NCBI RefSeq assembly: GCF_011421425.1
Contig: NZ_WPCW01000003.1
Span: forward strand, 124,001 to 188,000
Direction: 5' to 3'
Length of the DNA stretch: 64,000 nucleotides
Origin: Streptococcus catagoni
Lineage (GTDB): Bacteria; Bacillota; Bacilli; Lactobacillales; Streptococcaceae
Part shown: piece after piece, positions 9,625 to 20,008 of the stretch
Position numbering within the stretch: the first letter of the stretch is position 1
How the letters are laid out: every line of letters begins with the position of its first letter
Notes under the pieces: model-generated
What the model was told of the DNA's origin: nothing
Database searches by the model: none
What the model saw: only the letters and a program-made list of their open reading frames with translations
Position numbers and translations under genes: made by a program

Positions 9625-10239
9625 TTAGGATCTAGCTTGAGCCTGCTCTTTTTGCAGTTTCTCTAATTCTTTTTCAAGCTGCCTCTCTAATGCGTCAAGG
9701 CTACCATTATTGTCAAAAATAAGCTGAGCATAGGCTCTCTTTTCATCAAGTGTCATTTGCTTTTGAAGTCGCTCAGAGGCTTCTTTTTCACTATAGTGAT
9801 TGCGCTTCATCAGACGTTCAAGCTGTATTTTTCTATCAACATAGACCAGCCAAACCTGATCAAACCAACTCTGATAATTCAATTCAATTAAAAGAGGAAT
9901 ATCCATAAAAAAAACAGGATATTTCTTCTCAAAAGCCTTCTTTCTGGCCAGCAATTCCTCATAGATGATCTGATTTTGAATATGAGAAGACAGAGCCATT
10001 TTTTCCTCACTGGAAAAAATCATCTGAGATAATTTAGGGCGATCAATCTCCCCATCCTCTCTTAAAATTTCAGAGCCAAAAAAGTTAAGAAGAGTCTCAT
10101 ATAATTTACCACTCTTAGCCTGCAAAGAATGAACCACTTGATCAGCATCAATAACAGCAAAACCTGCCTCTTTAATCTTTTTCACTAGGGTCGACTTACC
10201 CGAAGCAATACCACCAGTAATTCCTATTATCTTACTCAT
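9625..10239 (-). CDS. coaE: dephospho-CoA kinase
   Basis: Translation from 10239 gives [17 protein letters not shown], the P-loop start of CoaE, and a 204-residue protein of normal size. A longer frame to 10311 exists but adds 24 residues lying wholly inside mutM. The enzyme phosphorylates dephospho-CoA in the last step of coenzyme A synthesis. Its ATG overlaps the mutM stop by 4 nt (ATGA), so the two are coupled, a common streptococcal pairing. The tail is rich in Glu/Lys and probably helical. Confidence 0.96.
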   Translation of the reverse strand: MSKIIGITGGIASGKSTLVKKIKEAGFAVIDADQVVHSLQAKSGKLYETLLNFFGSEILREDGEIDRPKLSQMIFSSEEKMALSSHIQNQIIYEELLARKKAFEKKYPVFFMDIPLLIELNYQSWFDQVWLVYVDRKIQLERLMKRNHYSEKEASERLQKQMTLDEKRAYAQLIFDNNGSLDALERQLEKELEKLQKEQAQARS

Positions 10240-11057
10240 AATCTTTGGCACTTGGGACAAAAATGTGTCCCCCTCCCTGCAACTTTTATTTTTTGAATAG
10301 GCTGACCACACCTAGGACAAGGCTTATCTGTCTGACCATAGACCCTTAGAAAATCTTGCATAGTCCCATTCATCCCCAAAGTATTCTGATAGGTTCTAAT
10401 AGTGGACCCACCCTTTTCAATGGCCAAAGCTAAAATAGCGATGACCTCTTCATGAATCCTTTTAATTTCTGCCTTCTTGAGAGAATCACCACTTCTCATA
10501 GGATGAACCCGAGCAGCCCACAAAACCTCATCCACATAGATATTGCCAAGACCAGCTACTAAAGTCTGATCCAAAAGCCACGGTTTTATTAATTTTTTGG
10601 AGAATAGCAGAGCTCTCTCAAATGCCTTTAACTTAAAAGCTTCTTTTGTCGGTTCAGGCCCCATTTTTCGTTTGCTAAAAAATTCTGGTTCCTGCTCCTT
10701 AGCCAGTAAATCAAAGGTCCCAAACTTACGAACATCCTGATAAACTAAGGTTGAACCATCAGTAAATAGGAAGAAAAAGTGAAAATGCTTATTTTCAGGG
10801 ACAGCACCAGGAAATAAAAGATACTTCCCTTCCATCCTCAGGTGGGAAATCATTGTAAAATCATCAAGATCAAAGAGCAGATACTTGCCACGCCTCCTAA
10901 CATGGTGGATAGACTGCCCTGGTAAACCTAGCTTAAAAAGCTCATTATCAGTTTTAACCATCTTAGGTACATTGACTTGCACCGACTGGATCCTCTTACC
11001 CAAAACGAGTCTTTCAAGACCCTGACGAACAGTTTCAACTTCTGGTAATTCTGGCAT
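10236..11057 (-). CDS. mutM: formamidopyrimidine-DNA glycosylase
   Basis: The mature N-terminus [14 protein letters not shown] fixes the start at 11057: Pro2 is the catalytic nucleophile, so the 6-residue longer frame is not used. The 273-residue product ends with a zinc finger [10 protein letters not shown]...[22 protein letters not shown] precedes it. MutM removes 8-oxoguanine and formamidopyrimidines and nicks abasic sites. It is coupled to coaE by a 4-nt overlap. Confidence 0.97.
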   Translation of the reverse strand: MPELPEVETVRQGLERLVLGKRIQSVQVNVPKMVKTDNELFKLGLPGQSIHHVRRRGKYLLFDLDDFTMISHLRMEGKYLLFPGAVPENKHFHFFFLFTDGSTLVYQDVRKFGTFDLLAKEQEPEFFSKRKMGPEPTKEAFKLKAFERALLFSKKLIKPWLLDQTLVAGLGNIYVDEVLWAARVHPMRSGDSLKKAEIKRIHEEVIAILALAIEKGGSTIRTYQNTLGMNGTMQDFLRVYGQTDKPCPRCGQPIQKIKVAGRGTHFCPKCQRL

Positions 11058-11589
11058 ATAACACTTCCACTTCACACACTGACTTCATAAAAAGCCACCG
11101 GCACATATTCCTTTCCCTGCAAAATCAAAGAGAAAATAACCCTTCCACAAATGTAGTAAGCAAATTTCTCACATATAACCCTATTATATCATGATTCCCA
11201 AATTACTTGTCTGACAGAAATCAAAGAAAGCAGTCCAAAAGGAACTACTCTTTATTTAAAGGGTATTAATAAGAATTCACCGTAGAGATTATAGGTTTTA
11301 TTGTGAAAAGCAACTAAACCCTCATTAGAAAGCATCAGATGGAACAAGAAATAGTATGACAACCTTTCTCAAGGGATAAAGCTCTATAAAACAAGGACGA
11401 CAAATCACAATTGAAAAAGACATCAATCTTCTCGATATCTTAAAATGTCTTATTTTCATCATGAAATGGGTTCTCATTAATTTTCAAAGGAATTATGATT
11501 TAAGATTAGCATAGGCTGATTTTAACACTGAGCTATTGTCATGTTCCAACTCATCTTTCACTAGAAGGCTGTTAGACTTCCACTTCCCA
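11058..11589. other. intergenic stretch upstream of mutM
   Basis: About 530 bp with no recognisable gene. A short rightward frame near 11395-11510 (QITIEKDINLLDILKCL) has no start signal and no family I recognise, so it may be gene debris or chance. A TATAAC/ATTATA-rich stretch near 11177-11190 could hold the mutM promoter. No repeats or clear terminators were seen. Confidence 0.4.
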
Positions 11590-12066
11590 TTAATGACCCA
11601 ATTTAAAATCATCTGCAAAATATTCCTCTAACATAAGGCGGTGTTTGGCTGACACACTCTCCAAATTTTTAATTTCCTCACGAGAGAAAAACTGTAACTT
11701 GAGCGTTTCTTCATTGTTAAAATCACTGATAGCTACTGCCGCCTCTGCTTTAAGCTCATAAAGAAAAACAACTGTCTGAACCTGGTCTCCATTAGGATAA
11801 GTCTCATTAAAATTGGTGTAAGCATTAAGTAAGCGAGTGGCTTCAACCTCAATCCCTGTCTCCTCCAAAAACTCACGCTTGCAAGCCTCTAAAGAGCTTT
11901 CACCAAGTTCCATAGTGCCACCTGGTATTGCCCAGGTTTTTTTATCAGCACGTAATTGCAGTAGGATACGCCCTTGCTTATCTGTCAAAATTCCACCTGC
12001 AAAGTTTAGGATAATCTTATCATGTCCCACTTTTGATCGGATGTATGAAATATAGTCTTCTGGCAT
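11590..12066 (-). CDS. Nudix hydrolase
   Basis: A 158-residue protein with the Nudix box GTMELGESSLEACKREFLEETGIEV (G-x5-E-x7-REUxEExGU) at about 50-74. It starts MPEDYISYIRSKVGHDKI behind AAGGAGAGTAAAT. Nudix enzymes hydrolyse nucleoside diphosphates linked to another group; the substrate is not predictable here. It is a close paralogue of the broken Nudix gene at 14806-15265, sharing YISYIRSKVGH, YTNFxETYPNGD and the C-terminal LGH. It lies upstream of the era terminator region as a single leftward gene. Confidence 0.92.
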   Translation of the reverse strand: MPEDYISYIRSKVGHDKIILNFAGGILTDKQGRILLQLRADKKTWAIPGGTMELGESSLEACKREFLEETGIEVEATRLLNAYTNFNETYPNGDQVQTVVFLYELKAEAAVAISDFNNEETLKLQFFSREEIKNLESVSAKHRLMLEEYFADDFKLGH

Positions 12067-12150
12067 ATTTACTCTCCTTAAAGCTAAAAAGCTGAGGACA
12101 AACTCAGCTTTACAATTTCAATTAAGCTTAGAAAAGCTACAACTGTTTAT

Positions 12151-12239
12151 TTTCGGGCTCGGGTTAAAAACATTCCCCGAATGTTGCCTCGCTTTTTGTT
12201 TTCTAGGTTCGGGTTAAAAACATCCACTGGATGTTTTTA
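12151..12239 (-). terminator. tandem terminators after era, in direct repeats
   Basis: Two copies of TCGGGTTAAAAACAT lie at 12159-12173 and 12209-12223. Each sits in a hairpin read on the minus strand: AAAACATCCAGTGGATGTTTT (overlapping the era stop codon) and AACATTCGGGGAATGTT, each followed by TTTAACCCGA. They probably form a double terminator for era. The repeats look like a local duplication. Confidence 0.65.
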
Positions 12240-13136
12240 ATACTCTTTTTGGTTATAACCAAAGTCAGCCAGGTCTAGTTTTTTGTCGCGCCAATTTTTC
12301 TTGACTTTGACCCATGTTTCTAGATAGACTTTATCACCTAACATGATTTCGATGTCTCGGCGTGCCATTTTTCCAATTTTCTTAAGCATTGCCCCTTGTT
12401 TTCCGATGATAATGCCTTTTTGGCTATCACGTTCAACCATAATAGTAGCACGGATATGTACTTTATCGGTTTCCTCATCACGTTTCATAGATTCTATCAC
12501 GACTGCAACTGAGTGTGGGATTTCCTGCTGTGTTAAGTGCAACACTTTTTCGCGAATCATCTCTGACACAAGGAAACGTTCTGGATGATCAGTAATTTGG
12601 TCTTCTGGGAAATATTGGAAACCTTCTTCAAGATTTTCCTTCAAAATTTCCATCAATGGGTTAACATTATTCCCTTGAAGTGCAGATATAGGAACAATTT
12701 CTTTAAAGTCCATTTGACTTCTGAAATCGTCTATTTGTTCTAATAGTTGGTCAGGGTGTACCTTGTCAATTTTATTGATAACAAGAATTACCGGGATTTT
12801 AGCAGCCTTAAGGCGCTCGATAATCATATCATCACCCTTACCTCGGTTTTCGTCTGCTGGCACCATAAAAATAACGGTTTCCACTTCACGAAGAGTACTA
12901 TAGGCAGATTCAACCATAAAATCACCTAAAGCGGTTTTAGGTTTATGGATACCTGGGGTATCAATGAAAACAATTTGTTCTCTTTCAGTCGTGTAAATCC
13001 CCATTATCTTGTTACGGGTTGTTTGTGCCTTATCACTCATAATGGCAATTTTTTGTCCCATCACATAGTTTAAAAAGGTTGATTTTCCAACATTTGGACG
13101 TCCTAAAATGGCTACAAAACCTGATTTAAATGTCAT
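12237..13136 (-). CDS. era: GTPase Era
   Basis: A 299-residue protein with G1 GRPNVGKST (12-20), G3 DTPG, G4 NKID, and a C-terminal KH domain with [13 protein letters not shown]. Era binds the 3' end of 16S rRNA and acts in 30S maturation. Upstream by 15 nt is dgkA and beyond it ybeY, the standard Firmicute order for rRNA processing and envelope genes. Length and motifs are normal. Confidence 0.98.
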   Translation of the reverse strand: MTFKSGFVAILGRPNVGKSTFLNYVMGQKIAIMSDKAQTTRNKIMGIYTTEREQIVFIDTPGIHKPKTALGDFMVESAYSTLREVETVIFMVPADENRGKGDDMIIERLKAAKIPVILVINKIDKVHPDQLLEQIDDFRSQMDFKEIVPISALQGNNVNPLMEILKENLEEGFQYFPEDQITDHPERFLVSEMIREKVLHLTQQEIPHSVAVVIESMKRDEETDKVHIRATIMVERDSQKGIIIGKQGAMLKKIGKMARRDIEIMLGDKVYLETWVKVKKNWRDKKLDLADFGYNQKEY

Positions 13137-13151
13137 ACTTACTCCATCTTC

Positions 13152-13559
13152 CTATTTTGCAAAAAAAATTCCTAAAATTTTTGGTATAAAGATAACTAGC
13201 CCTGTTAAGACAGCATAGCCTGATATCACTAAGACTGCTCCAGCAGCCATGTCTTTTGCCTTCTTGGCTAGCATCGAAAAGTGATAATCACTAGCCAAGT
13301 CAACAACATTCTCAATTGCCGAGTTTACAATTTCCAAGGTAATGACTAAAAAGATGGCTAGCATTAAAAATAACCATTCTATTCTTGAAATTCTAAAAAT
13401 TAAGCCCGCAATTGAAACTAATAGGGCCGAGAAAAGATGACTTTTTAAGTTTCTTTCCTCACTAATAGCAGTCAAAATACCCGTTAAAGCAAATTCTAAA
13501 CTGGCAATGACTGTCCTATTTTTCCATTTTTTTTGTGAATTATTGTCGTGTAAGGCCAT
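13152..13559 (-). CDS. dgkA: diacylglycerol/undecaprenol kinase
   Basis: A 135-residue membrane protein with three hydrophobic segments and the DgkA signature [12 protein letters not shown] with E/N metal-binding residues. In Gram-positive bacteria this family phosphorylates undecaprenol for cell-wall lipid recycling. Its start lies 20 nt inside the end of ybeY, so translation is coupled. The last residues GIFFAK precede era by 15 nt. Confidence 0.93.
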   Translation of the reverse strand: MALHDNNSQKKWKNRTVIASLEFALTGILTAISEERNLKSHLFSALLVSIAGLIFRISRIEWLFLMLAIFLVITLEIVNSAIENVVDLASDYHFSMLAKKAKDMAAGAVLVISGYAVLTGLVIFIPKILGIFFAK

Positions 13560-14037
13560 AAGCAGTCAAAATCTCTTCCTGTAGTGTGAACATTTCTTTT
13601 TCTTCTTCTGGCGTATAATGGTCATAGCCATTAATATGTAAAAAACCGTGAACAGCTAGAAATCCCATCTCTCTTTCAAAAGAATGTCCATACTCCTCAG
13701 CCTGTTCTTTTGCTTTATCAATTGAAATGAATAATTCGCCGATGTAGGCATCAAATTCTTCAAGCATTTCTGCTAAATCTGGATCATCATCAAAGGCATC
13801 TTGGTCAACAAATACCGGACTTTCAGCTTTATACTCTAATGAGATAACATCTGTTGGACGATCTGTATCACGATATTCTAAATTTAATTCGTGACTGCGT
13901 TCATTGGTCACAAAAGTGACTGACATTTCTTTTTGGTCTTTTCCAGTTTTGGTTGCTGCAAAGTCAAGCAAATCTTTTGTTTGCTTCATAATCTCTTGAG
14001 AAACTTGGCCAGTTTCATCAATCATCTCAATATACAT
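13540..14037 (-). CDS. ybeY: endoribonuclease YbeY
   Basis: The zinc motif [11 protein letters not shown] identifies YbeY. I place the start at [10 protein letters not shown] (14037), giving 165 residues, because streptococcal orthologues begin there; an in-frame ATG at 14070 would add 11 residues. Streptococcal acidic insert [20 protein letters not shown] is present. YbeY is a single-strand RNase for 16S rRNA 3' processing and ribosome quality control, which fits its place beside era. The downstream end overlaps dgkA. Confidence 0.95.
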   Translation of the reverse strand: MYIEMIDETGQVSQEIMKQTKDLLDFAATKTGKDQKEMSVTFVTNERSHELNLEYRDTDRPTDVISLEYKAESPVFVDQDAFDDDPDLAEMLEEFDAYIGELFISIDKAKEQAEEYGHSFEREMGFLAVHGFLHINGYDHYTPEEEKEMFTLQEEILTAYGLTRQ

Positions 14038-14208
14038 ATCTTTGATATCAAGGATTTCTATTACTTTCATATAAATATGAACAAAAAAATCCTTACCCTT
14101 TCAATAGCTTTTGATTCTACTAATTATATTATTATATCATAGAAGCCACTTTTTTTGTGTCCTCTCCACCAGTTCAACTAATTAAAACGATTTCAAAGAC
14201 TGTTTTTC

Positions 14209-14784
14209 CTAGTTTTTCAGAATTTTTACCACACGTTTTTGTAATGTCGGAATAACCTGTTCTTCAAACCAAGGATTCTTCTTCATCCAAATTTGATTAC
14301 GTGGTGATGGGTGAACCAATGGAAAATAGTTTGGAAGGTAATCCTCATAGGAACGGACTGTTTCTGTCAGTGTTTTCTTGCATTTTTTTCCAAGGTAATG
14401 TTTTTGAGCGTACTGCCCAACTAAAATAATCAATTCCACATTTGACATGGTTTTTAGGATTTTGTCATGCCACTTATCTGCGAAGCCATTCCGTGGAGGA
14501 AGATCGCCCGACTTGCCTTTCCCTGGGTAGTAAAAGTCCATTGGGATAATCCCAAAGAGACCGGAGTTGTAAAAGGTATCATTATCAACATCTAACCACT
14601 CACGAAGGCGAATACCACTACGGTCATTCCAGTATATCTTCGTTTCTTGAGCAATAATTCCCGGGGCCTGTCCGACAATTACAATTTTGGCTGGCTTCGG
14701 TGCTGCATAAAGTGGCTCAATCCCCTTGTCAGTATAGACTTTATTCTCCACATCAGCCATTATTTCATTAAAAATCTGATCCAT
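14209..14784 (-). CDS. uracil-DNA glycosylase family protein
   Basis: A 191-residue protein with KIVIVGQAPGIIAQET (active-site GQAPG loop), GLFGIIPMDFYYPGKG and a C-terminal LVHPSPRNQIW motif, all of the UDG superfamily. It presumably excises uracil or related bases from DNA. I use ATG at 14784 (MDQIFNEIM) because AGGAG lies 5 nt upstream; a GTG two codons earlier is less likely. It is not UngA, and streptococcal members of this branch are uncharacterised. The broken Nudix gene lies 21 nt upstream. Confidence 0.88.
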   Translation of the reverse strand: MDQIFNEIMADVENKVYTDKGIEPLYAAPKPAKIVIVGQAPGIIAQETKIYWNDRSGIRLREWLDVDNDTFYNSGLFGIIPMDFYYPGKGKSGDLPPRNGFADKWHDKILKTMSNVELIILVGQYAQKHYLGKKCKKTLTETVRSYEDYLPNYFPLVHPSPRNQIWMKKNPWFEEQVIPTLQKRVVKILKN

Positions 14785-14805
14785 AAGCACTCCTATCTCT
14801 ATTTT

Positions 14806-15265
14806 TTAATGCCCAAGTCTAAATTTCTTTCTAAAAAATTCATCAATAATAAGTTTATGCTGCTCATTTACAATTTGAATTTAAGATCTGTCATCATAAG
14901 AGTAGAAAGATAACTCTAATGTCTCCTCATTCTGAAAATTATCTATCTCAACTAATCCCATTGTATTAACTTCATAGATGAAACCAATTGTTTGAGCTAT
15001 ATCTCCGTTGGGATATGTCTCTTTAAAGTTGGTATAAATATTTAATAATTTTTGTGGACAAACAATGATACCTGTTTCTTCAAAAAATTCTCTAATCAAA
15101 GTTTCTGTTGAAGATTCTCCTAATTCTATACAACCGCCAACTAATCCCCAAGTTCCTCTATCTGCTCTTCTTTGCAAAAGAATTTCATTTCTTTCATTTT
15201 GCATAAGGCAAAAATACCTTTTCGTGTCCAACTTTCGATCGAATATAACTAATATAATCTTGCAT
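14806..15265 (-). pseudogene. Nudix hydrolase paralogue, frameshifted with internal stop
   Basis: Starting at 15265 the frame reads MQDYISYIRSKVGHEKVFL and then stops at TGA near 15200. A shifted frame from about 15215 carries the whole Nudix box (GGCIELGESSTETLIREFFEETG) and YTNFKETYPNGD, then hits TAA at 14881-14883. The same frame beyond that stop still reads QIVNEQHKLIIDEFF...RLGH to TAA at 14806. Aligned to the intact paralogue at 11590-12066, one frameshift and one nonsense change explain everything. It is a duplicated Nudix gene in decay. Confidence 0.85.
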
Positions 15266-15303
15266 AACATTTCCTTTCATAAAAAGCTCTTCAATCGAAG
15301 AGC

Positions 15304-16356
15304 TTATATTTTATCATTTTCAATTTCTTGTCCTATTACTTCATATGAGGTAAGACCGGACTTCTTCTCATTTTTTTCTTCTTTTTTTGGTGAATCGCTA
15401 GTGCGATCAGTCTCATATGCTTTTATTATGTCGGCAACTACTGGATGGCGAACGACATCTTTAGCTGTGAAATAAACAAAGTCAATGGCTTTAATCTGTC
15501 CTAGTTTATTACTTGCATCAATCAAACCTGATTTGACATTACGAGGTAAATCTATCTGACTGATGTCGCCATTAACAATCATTTTAGAGTTAAATCCAAG
15601 ACGCGTTAAGAACATTTTCATTTGCATGATTGTTGTGTTTTGGGCTTCATCAAGAATAACAAAAGCGTCATCCAAGGTACGACCACGCATGTAAGCTAAA
15701 GGTGCAATTTCTATCGTTTCTCTTTCCATCAACCGTGTTGTTTGTTCTTTACCAAGAATTTGGTAAAGGGCATCATAAACTGGCCTGAGATAAGGATCAA
15801 CTTTTTCTTTCAAATCTCCTGGTAAAAAACCTAAGCTTTCACCTGCTTCAACGGCAGGTCTCGTCAAGATAATACGTTTTACCTGTCCACGTTTAAGTGC
15901 CATCACAGCAAGTGTTACAGCCAAGAAAGTTTTCCCTGTTCCAGCTGGACCAATCCCAAAAACAACATCATGTTTTTTAATACTATCCACATAGACCTTT
16001 TGACCTAAGGTTTTAACTCGGATAGGCTTGCCGTAATTGTCTTTAATAATTTCTTCTTCATAGAGGGCAACAAATTTATCAATGGTCCCATTTTCAGCCA
16101 TTGACAAAGCCGTGACAACATCGGAAGTATTAACAATCATGCCACGACCAACAAGAACCAAAAGTGCTTGAATCGTCAACTGAGCTAAGGCTAACTTAGC
16201 TTGATTATCCGCGACAATTTGAACCCGTTCTGTTCTAGCATGAATAATCAGATCTAAATGATTTTCAATTAACTTAAGATGACGCTCATTTGAACCAAAT
16301 AAGGCAAATAAATCATCCGGACGATTAAGGGTAATTTCAGTAGAATATTCTTGCAA
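15304..16356 (-). CDS. phoH: PhoH family ATPase
   Basis: A 350-residue protein from TTG at 16356 (MQEYSTEITLNRPDDLFALFGSNERH), chosen because GGAAG lies 6 nt upstream and family homology begins there. The longer frame to 16434 adds 26 hydrophobic residues unlike the family. Walker A GPAGTGKT and Walker B VILDEAQN are present. PhoH is linked with rRNA processing together with ybeY in many bacteria, and the two are neighbours here. The tail after TDRTSDS is Lys/Glu-rich. Confidence 0.93.
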   Translation of the reverse strand: MQEYSTEITLNRPDDLFALFGSNERHLKLIENHLDLIIHARTERVQIVADNQAKLALAQLTIQALLVLVGRGMIVNTSDVVTALSMAENGTIDKFVALYEEEIIKDNYGKPIRVKTLGQKVYVDSIKKHDVVFGIGPAGTGKTFLAVTLAVMALKRGQVKRIILTRPAVEAGESLGFLPGDLKEKVDPYLRPVYDALYQILGKEQTTRLMERETIEIAPLAYMRGRTLDDAFVILDEAQNTTIMQMKMFLTRLGFNSKMIVNGDISQIDLPRNVKSGLIDASNKLGQIKAIDFVYFTAKDVVRHPVVADIIKAYETDRTSDSPKKEEKNEKKSGLTSYEVIGQEIENDKI

Positions 16357-16502
16357 ATTAGACTTCCTTTTCTTCAATTGTGTAACTTTATTATAACAGA
16401 AAAGAATCAAAGACTGATAGGAAAAAGCTATCAAATAATAGATTTTTAATTTTTACAGTTATTATAATAAATGAGATTGTTATTGCATTTTTTATGAAAA
16501 CG

Positions 16503-16531
16503 TTGACAAAGTTAGAAAACTCTGATAAAGT
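16503..16531 (+). promoter_or_regulatory. promoter of the organophosphate transporter gene
   Basis: TTGACA (16503-16508), a 17-bp spacer and TAAAGT (16526-16531), about 70 nt before the start codon. A close match to a vegetative sigma promoter. Confidence 0.75.
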
Positions 16532-16600
16532 ATATACTTGTCGAGACACAATTACATTATACGGTCGTATCAAATAATAAATCCTTTTGGAGAATAATTA

Positions 16601-17938
16601 ATGAACGAAAACTATGAAAAAGTTAACCCAGAGAAATTTTCTCGCTTCTTAAAACGACAAAAAACAGTCTTTTTTATTGCCTTTTTTGGTTATGTCTGTG
16701 CTTACTTAGTTCGCAATAATTTTAAATTAATGTCTAACTCAATAATGATGACAAATGGTTGGGATAAAGCACAAATCGCTACATTACTCTCTTGCCTTAC
16801 TATCTCATATGGTTTAGCAAAGTTTTATATGGGGGCTCTAGGAGACAGAGTTAGCTTGCGTAAACTATTTGCAACCAGCTTAGGAGCTAGTGCACTAATC
16901 TGCATTTTAATTGGTTTTTTCCATACTTCTATGCTAACTTTAGGTATTTTACTTGTTCTTTGCGGTGTTGTTCAAGGTGCCTTAGCTCCTGCTTCACAAG
17001 CAATGATTGCTAATTACTTTCCCAATAAAACACGAGGAGGAGCAATTGCTGGTTGGAATATTTCTCAAAATGCAGGTTCTGCATTATTGCCACTATTGAT
17101 TGCTTCTTTGACCAGTATGGGATTAGTCCTCCCTGATAGTGGGAATATCCTACTAGCTTTTCTGATACCTGGACTATTTGTTCTCTGGTTTGCATTAATC
17201 TGTTGGAAATTTGGTGGTGATAATCCAGAAACTGAAGGCTTAGACTCACTTCGCACTATGTACGGTGAAGGAGGAGAATCTAATATTGCTTCTGAGGAGG
17301 AAAAGCATAATTATAACTATTGGCAATTAATCTGGAAATATGTTTTCTGTAACCCATCACTCCTCCTAGTCGCTGCAGTTAACGTTGCACTTTACTTTGT
17401 CCGTTTTGGTATCGAAGACTGGATGCCAATTTATCTTACTGAAGTAGCAAACCTACCAGAAGCAAAAATTCATTTTGCAATTTCCATTTTAGAATGGGTT
17501 GCTATTCCAGGTTCTTTAGTATTTGCTTGGCTAGCCGTCAAATACCCAAATAAAATGGCTAAAATAGGAGCTATTGGTTTATTTATTATGGCAGGAGTTG
17601 TATTTGTTTATGAATATATCACTGCAACTGGTGCACCAAATTATCTATTTCTATTAATTATCTCAGGTATTCTAGGATCATTAATCTATGGACCACAATT
17701 GATAGTAAATATCTTGACAATTAATTTTGTTCCTCTTAATGTAGCTGGTACTGCTATTGGTTTTGTTGGGGTCACAGCTTACTTAATTGGCAACATGGGA
17801 GCCAACTGGTTAATGCCTATCTTTGCCGATAATTTCGGATGGTTCTGGTCATATGTTATTGTTGCAGTCCTTTCTGCTTTTTCAGCAATCGGCTATCTTG
17901 TTTTAGCCAAACGTGAAGAAGAACTCATTAAAGAATAA
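16601..17938 (+). CDS. OPA-family MFS transporter (GlpT/UhpT-like organophosphate:phosphate antiporter)
   Basis: A 445-residue protein with 12 predicted membrane segments and GlpT/UhpT-family sequence: FFGYVCAYLVRNNFKLMSN near the N-terminus, YGLAKFYMGALGDRVSLRK, GVVQGALAPASQAMIANYF, and WNISQNAGSALLPLL. The family exchanges sugar phosphates or glycerol-3-phosphate for inorganic phosphate. The substrate cannot be fixed from sequence; hexose-6-phosphate or glycerol-3-phosphate are the candidates. It has its own promoter and a shared terminator with the convergent oleate hydratase gene. No two-component sensor (UhpABC-like) is next to it. Confidence 0.92.
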   Translation: MNENYEKVNPEKFSRFLKRQKTVFFIAFFGYVCAYLVRNNFKLMSNSIMMTNGWDKAQIATLLSCLTISYGLAKFYMGALGDRVSLRKLFATSLGASALICILIGFFHTSMLTLGILLVLCGVVQGALAPASQAMIANYFPNKTRGGAIAGWNISQNAGSALLPLLIASLTSMGLVLPDSGNILLAFLIPGLFVLWFALICWKFGGDNPETEGLDSLRTMYGEGGESNIASEEEKHNYNYWQLIWKYVFCNPSLLLVAAVNVALYFVRFGIEDWMPIYLTEVANLPEAKIHFAISILEWVAIPGSLVFAWLAVKYPNKMAKIGAIGLFIMAGVVFVYEYITATGAPNYLFLLIISGILGSLIYGPQLIVNILTINFVPLNVAGTAIGFVGVTAYLIGNMGANWLMPIFADNFGWFWSYVIVAVLSAFSAIGYLVLAKREEELIKE

Positions 17939-17951
17939 TATATACCCACCA

Positions 17952-17987
17952 AAAAAAGTATTATTGAAAAATCAATAATACTTTTTT
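17952..17987. terminator. bidirectional terminator
   Basis: A perfect 15-bp hairpin AAAAAAGTATTATTG / CAATAATACTTTTTT with a 6-nt loop lies between the convergent transporter and oleate hydratase genes. It carries A and T runs suitable for both strands. Confidence 0.9.
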
Positions 17988-17990
17988 CTT

Positions 17991-19757
17991 TTATATCAAA
18001 TGTGCTTCTTTTAATAATTCTTCGACGAAGGTATCTTGGATTTTTTTGCGTCCTATTTTTCCAATTAAGCCTGGAATTGGTAAGTCTTCCACTGATTTTT
18101 TATCATTGAGATAGTAAACCGCTTTTAGGAGCTCACGAATATCATAAGCAGAGTTAAAGACTTCAGGAATTCCCCGTTCAACACCTAGTAGGCTATAAAC
18201 AGCCTCCATAGCTGTTCTGATAGAATATTCTGTTGTAAAGACGGTATCACGAGTTGGTGATTCAGCAAAGTTACCAATAAAGGCTAAGTTTACTGAGCCA
18301 TCAGGGATAACCTTTGGCCTATCACCCATGATACGTGGCATAAAGTAACTTGTAATGTAAGGCATGTAAACAGGAACAGTATTAATAGAATCTTGTTCTG
18401 CTAGTTTTTTAATTTTTTCTTCTGGTACCCCTAAATGATACAACCATTCTTCAGTGATCTCTTGACCTGTACATTCCTCAATTTTCTTGTGAATGTAGTT
18501 TCCTTCTTTATTTGAATACAAACCATAAAGCCATACAATGGTTTCATTATCTTTTTGATCTTTAAAGTGTGGTTGTCTATGAACAGCAAAGCTCATCATC
18601 CAGTTGGAATCAACCACAGTCACGATTCCACCTGTATTTATTTTTTCATCATGTATATCACGATGAGTCAAACGTTCAATGTAAGGTTCAATTGCAGGGT
18701 TTTTAATGGTAGCTGTTGCAGAAATAAACCAACTTTCTGCAGGTAAATCCTTATAGAAAACCTTAGGATGCCCAAATTCATCTGATTGGGCTGCTAGGTT
18801 TTCCCATAAATTCCATGAGCCACCCAAGTCTTTATTAGCCTTAGCCACAGTATGATGGTCACCATAAGTGCTACTTTCAGTGATTGAACCATTGGTTACA
18901 AAGACCAAATCATTTTCACTTAGCTCAATTGTTTTAGCCTGTCCAGATACATTAAGCAGAAGACTTTTAGCAACTTTCTTACCAGCTTTAAAATCAACTT
19001 TAACATTGGAAACCTTGGTGTCTAGTTGTATATCCACCCCATGAGTTTCTAAGAATGCCAAAATGGGTTTAGTCATTGATTCATATTGATTATATTTATT
19101 GAATTTCAAGGAAGTAAAATCTGGTAGTCCGCCAATATGATGGATAAATCTCAGAGCATAACGGCGCATTTCAATGGCAGAATGCCATTTTTCAAAGGCA
19201 AACATGGTAGCCCAGTAAGCCCAGAAGTTACTTTCAAAGAATTCCTCTGAAAAGACATCTTCAATGGTCTTTCTACCTAGGGATTCTTCTGTTTGCATCA
19301 CCAGTTTAACCAGTTCATTTGAGTGAGAACCTAAAGTAAATTGTCCATCATCATCTACACGGTTACCTCTTTTGTGAATCAAGCGACAGTTTGAAGAGTT
19401 GGGATCGTCCTTGTCCAACCAGTAGAACTCATCTAAGTAAGAGGCATCTGGAATTTCTAATGATGGAATAGACCGATACATATCCCACATACATTCGAAA
19501 TGGTTTTCCATCTCACGGCCACCGCGAGTTACAAAACCTAGCTGAGGATTATTAGCACCATCTAGCGAACCACCAGACAAGGAAAGTTCTTCTAAAATAT
19601 GAATATTTTCACCAGACATCTGCCCATCTCTGATTAGAAAAACTGCAGTAGCTAAACCGGCTAAACCAGCGCCTACGATATAAGCTGATTTGTTTTCCAC
19701 TCCTTTGGGCTTTCTTGGTCTAGCAAAAGCTTCAAAGTTACCATTAGTGTAATACAT
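17991..19757 (-). CDS. ohyA: oleate hydratase (67-kDa myosin-cross-reactive antigen family)
   Basis: A 588-residue flavoprotein with an FAD-binding motif [17 protein letters not shown] near residue 28-44, then [23 protein letters not shown], and the family-typical ends. Streptococcal members hydrate the cis-9 double bond of oleic acid to 10-hydroxystearate and were named for cross-reaction with anti-myosin antibodies. They detoxify host unsaturated fatty acids. It is transcribed alone, facing the transporter gene, with ATATCCTCCTT (complement of AAGGAGGATAT) before the start. Full length, no defects seen. Confidence 0.95.
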   Translation of the reverse strand: MYYTNGNFEAFARPRKPKGVENKSAYIVGAGLAGLATAVFLIRDGQMSGENIHILEELSLSGGSLDGANNPQLGFVTRGGREMENHFECMWDMYRSIPSLEIPDASYLDEFYWLDKDDPNSSNCRLIHKRGNRVDDDGQFTLGSHSNELVKLVMQTEESLGRKTIEDVFSEEFFESNFWAYWATMFAFEKWHSAIEMRRYALRFIHHIGGLPDFTSLKFNKYNQYESMTKPILAFLETHGVDIQLDTKVSNVKVDFKAGKKVAKSLLLNVSGQAKTIELSENDLVFVTNGSITESSTYGDHHTVAKANKDLGGSWNLWENLAAQSDEFGHPKVFYKDLPAESWFISATATIKNPAIEPYIERLTHRDIHDEKINTGGIVTVVDSNWMMSFAVHRQPHFKDQKDNETIVWLYGLYSNKEGNYIHKKIEECTGQEITEEWLYHLGVPEEKIKKLAEQDSINTVPVYMPYITSYFMPRIMGDRPKVIPDGSVNLAFIGNFAESPTRDTVFTTEYSIRTAMEAVYSLLGVERGIPEVFNSAYDIRELLKAVYYLNDKKSVEDLPIPGLIGKIGRKKIQDTFVEELLKEAHLI

Positions 19758-19908
19758 ATGATATCCTCCTTAATGTTGTAAAGGGTATTTTTCTTCTTAA
19801 CTGTTATTTTACACCCTCAATTTCTCTTGTCTATTAAAAAAGCTCATAATTTGTCCTATTTGGACACAGTCGACCATAATGTCTAATAGCAGTCTTATGA
19901 CAGAAAAA

Positions 19909-19949
19909 AAGAGAGGATCTCGTCCTGCTATGGAACGAGATCCTCTCTT
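19909..19949 (-). terminator. strong terminator after the yozE operon
   Basis: A perfect 15-bp stem AAGAGAGGATCTCGT / ACGAGATCCTCTCTT with an 11-nt loop, followed on the minus strand by a run of seven T. It lies about 60 nt after the yozE stop and ends the leftward msrA-yozE transcripts. Confidence 0.88.
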
Positions 19950-20008
19950 CAACTAATATGAGCTCTATGAATTTCCTATAAAGTTATGAAATAGACAAGG
20001 GGACTTTC

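Noticed and set aside
14647..14913. Plus-strand ORFs opposite the UDG and Nudix genes
   Set aside because: They are antisense to real coding sequence, without ribosome binding sites or homology.
15304..16434. Longer phoH start giving a hydrophobic N-terminus
   Set aside because: The 26 extra residues lack family similarity; TTG at 16356 with GGAAG upstream is better supported.
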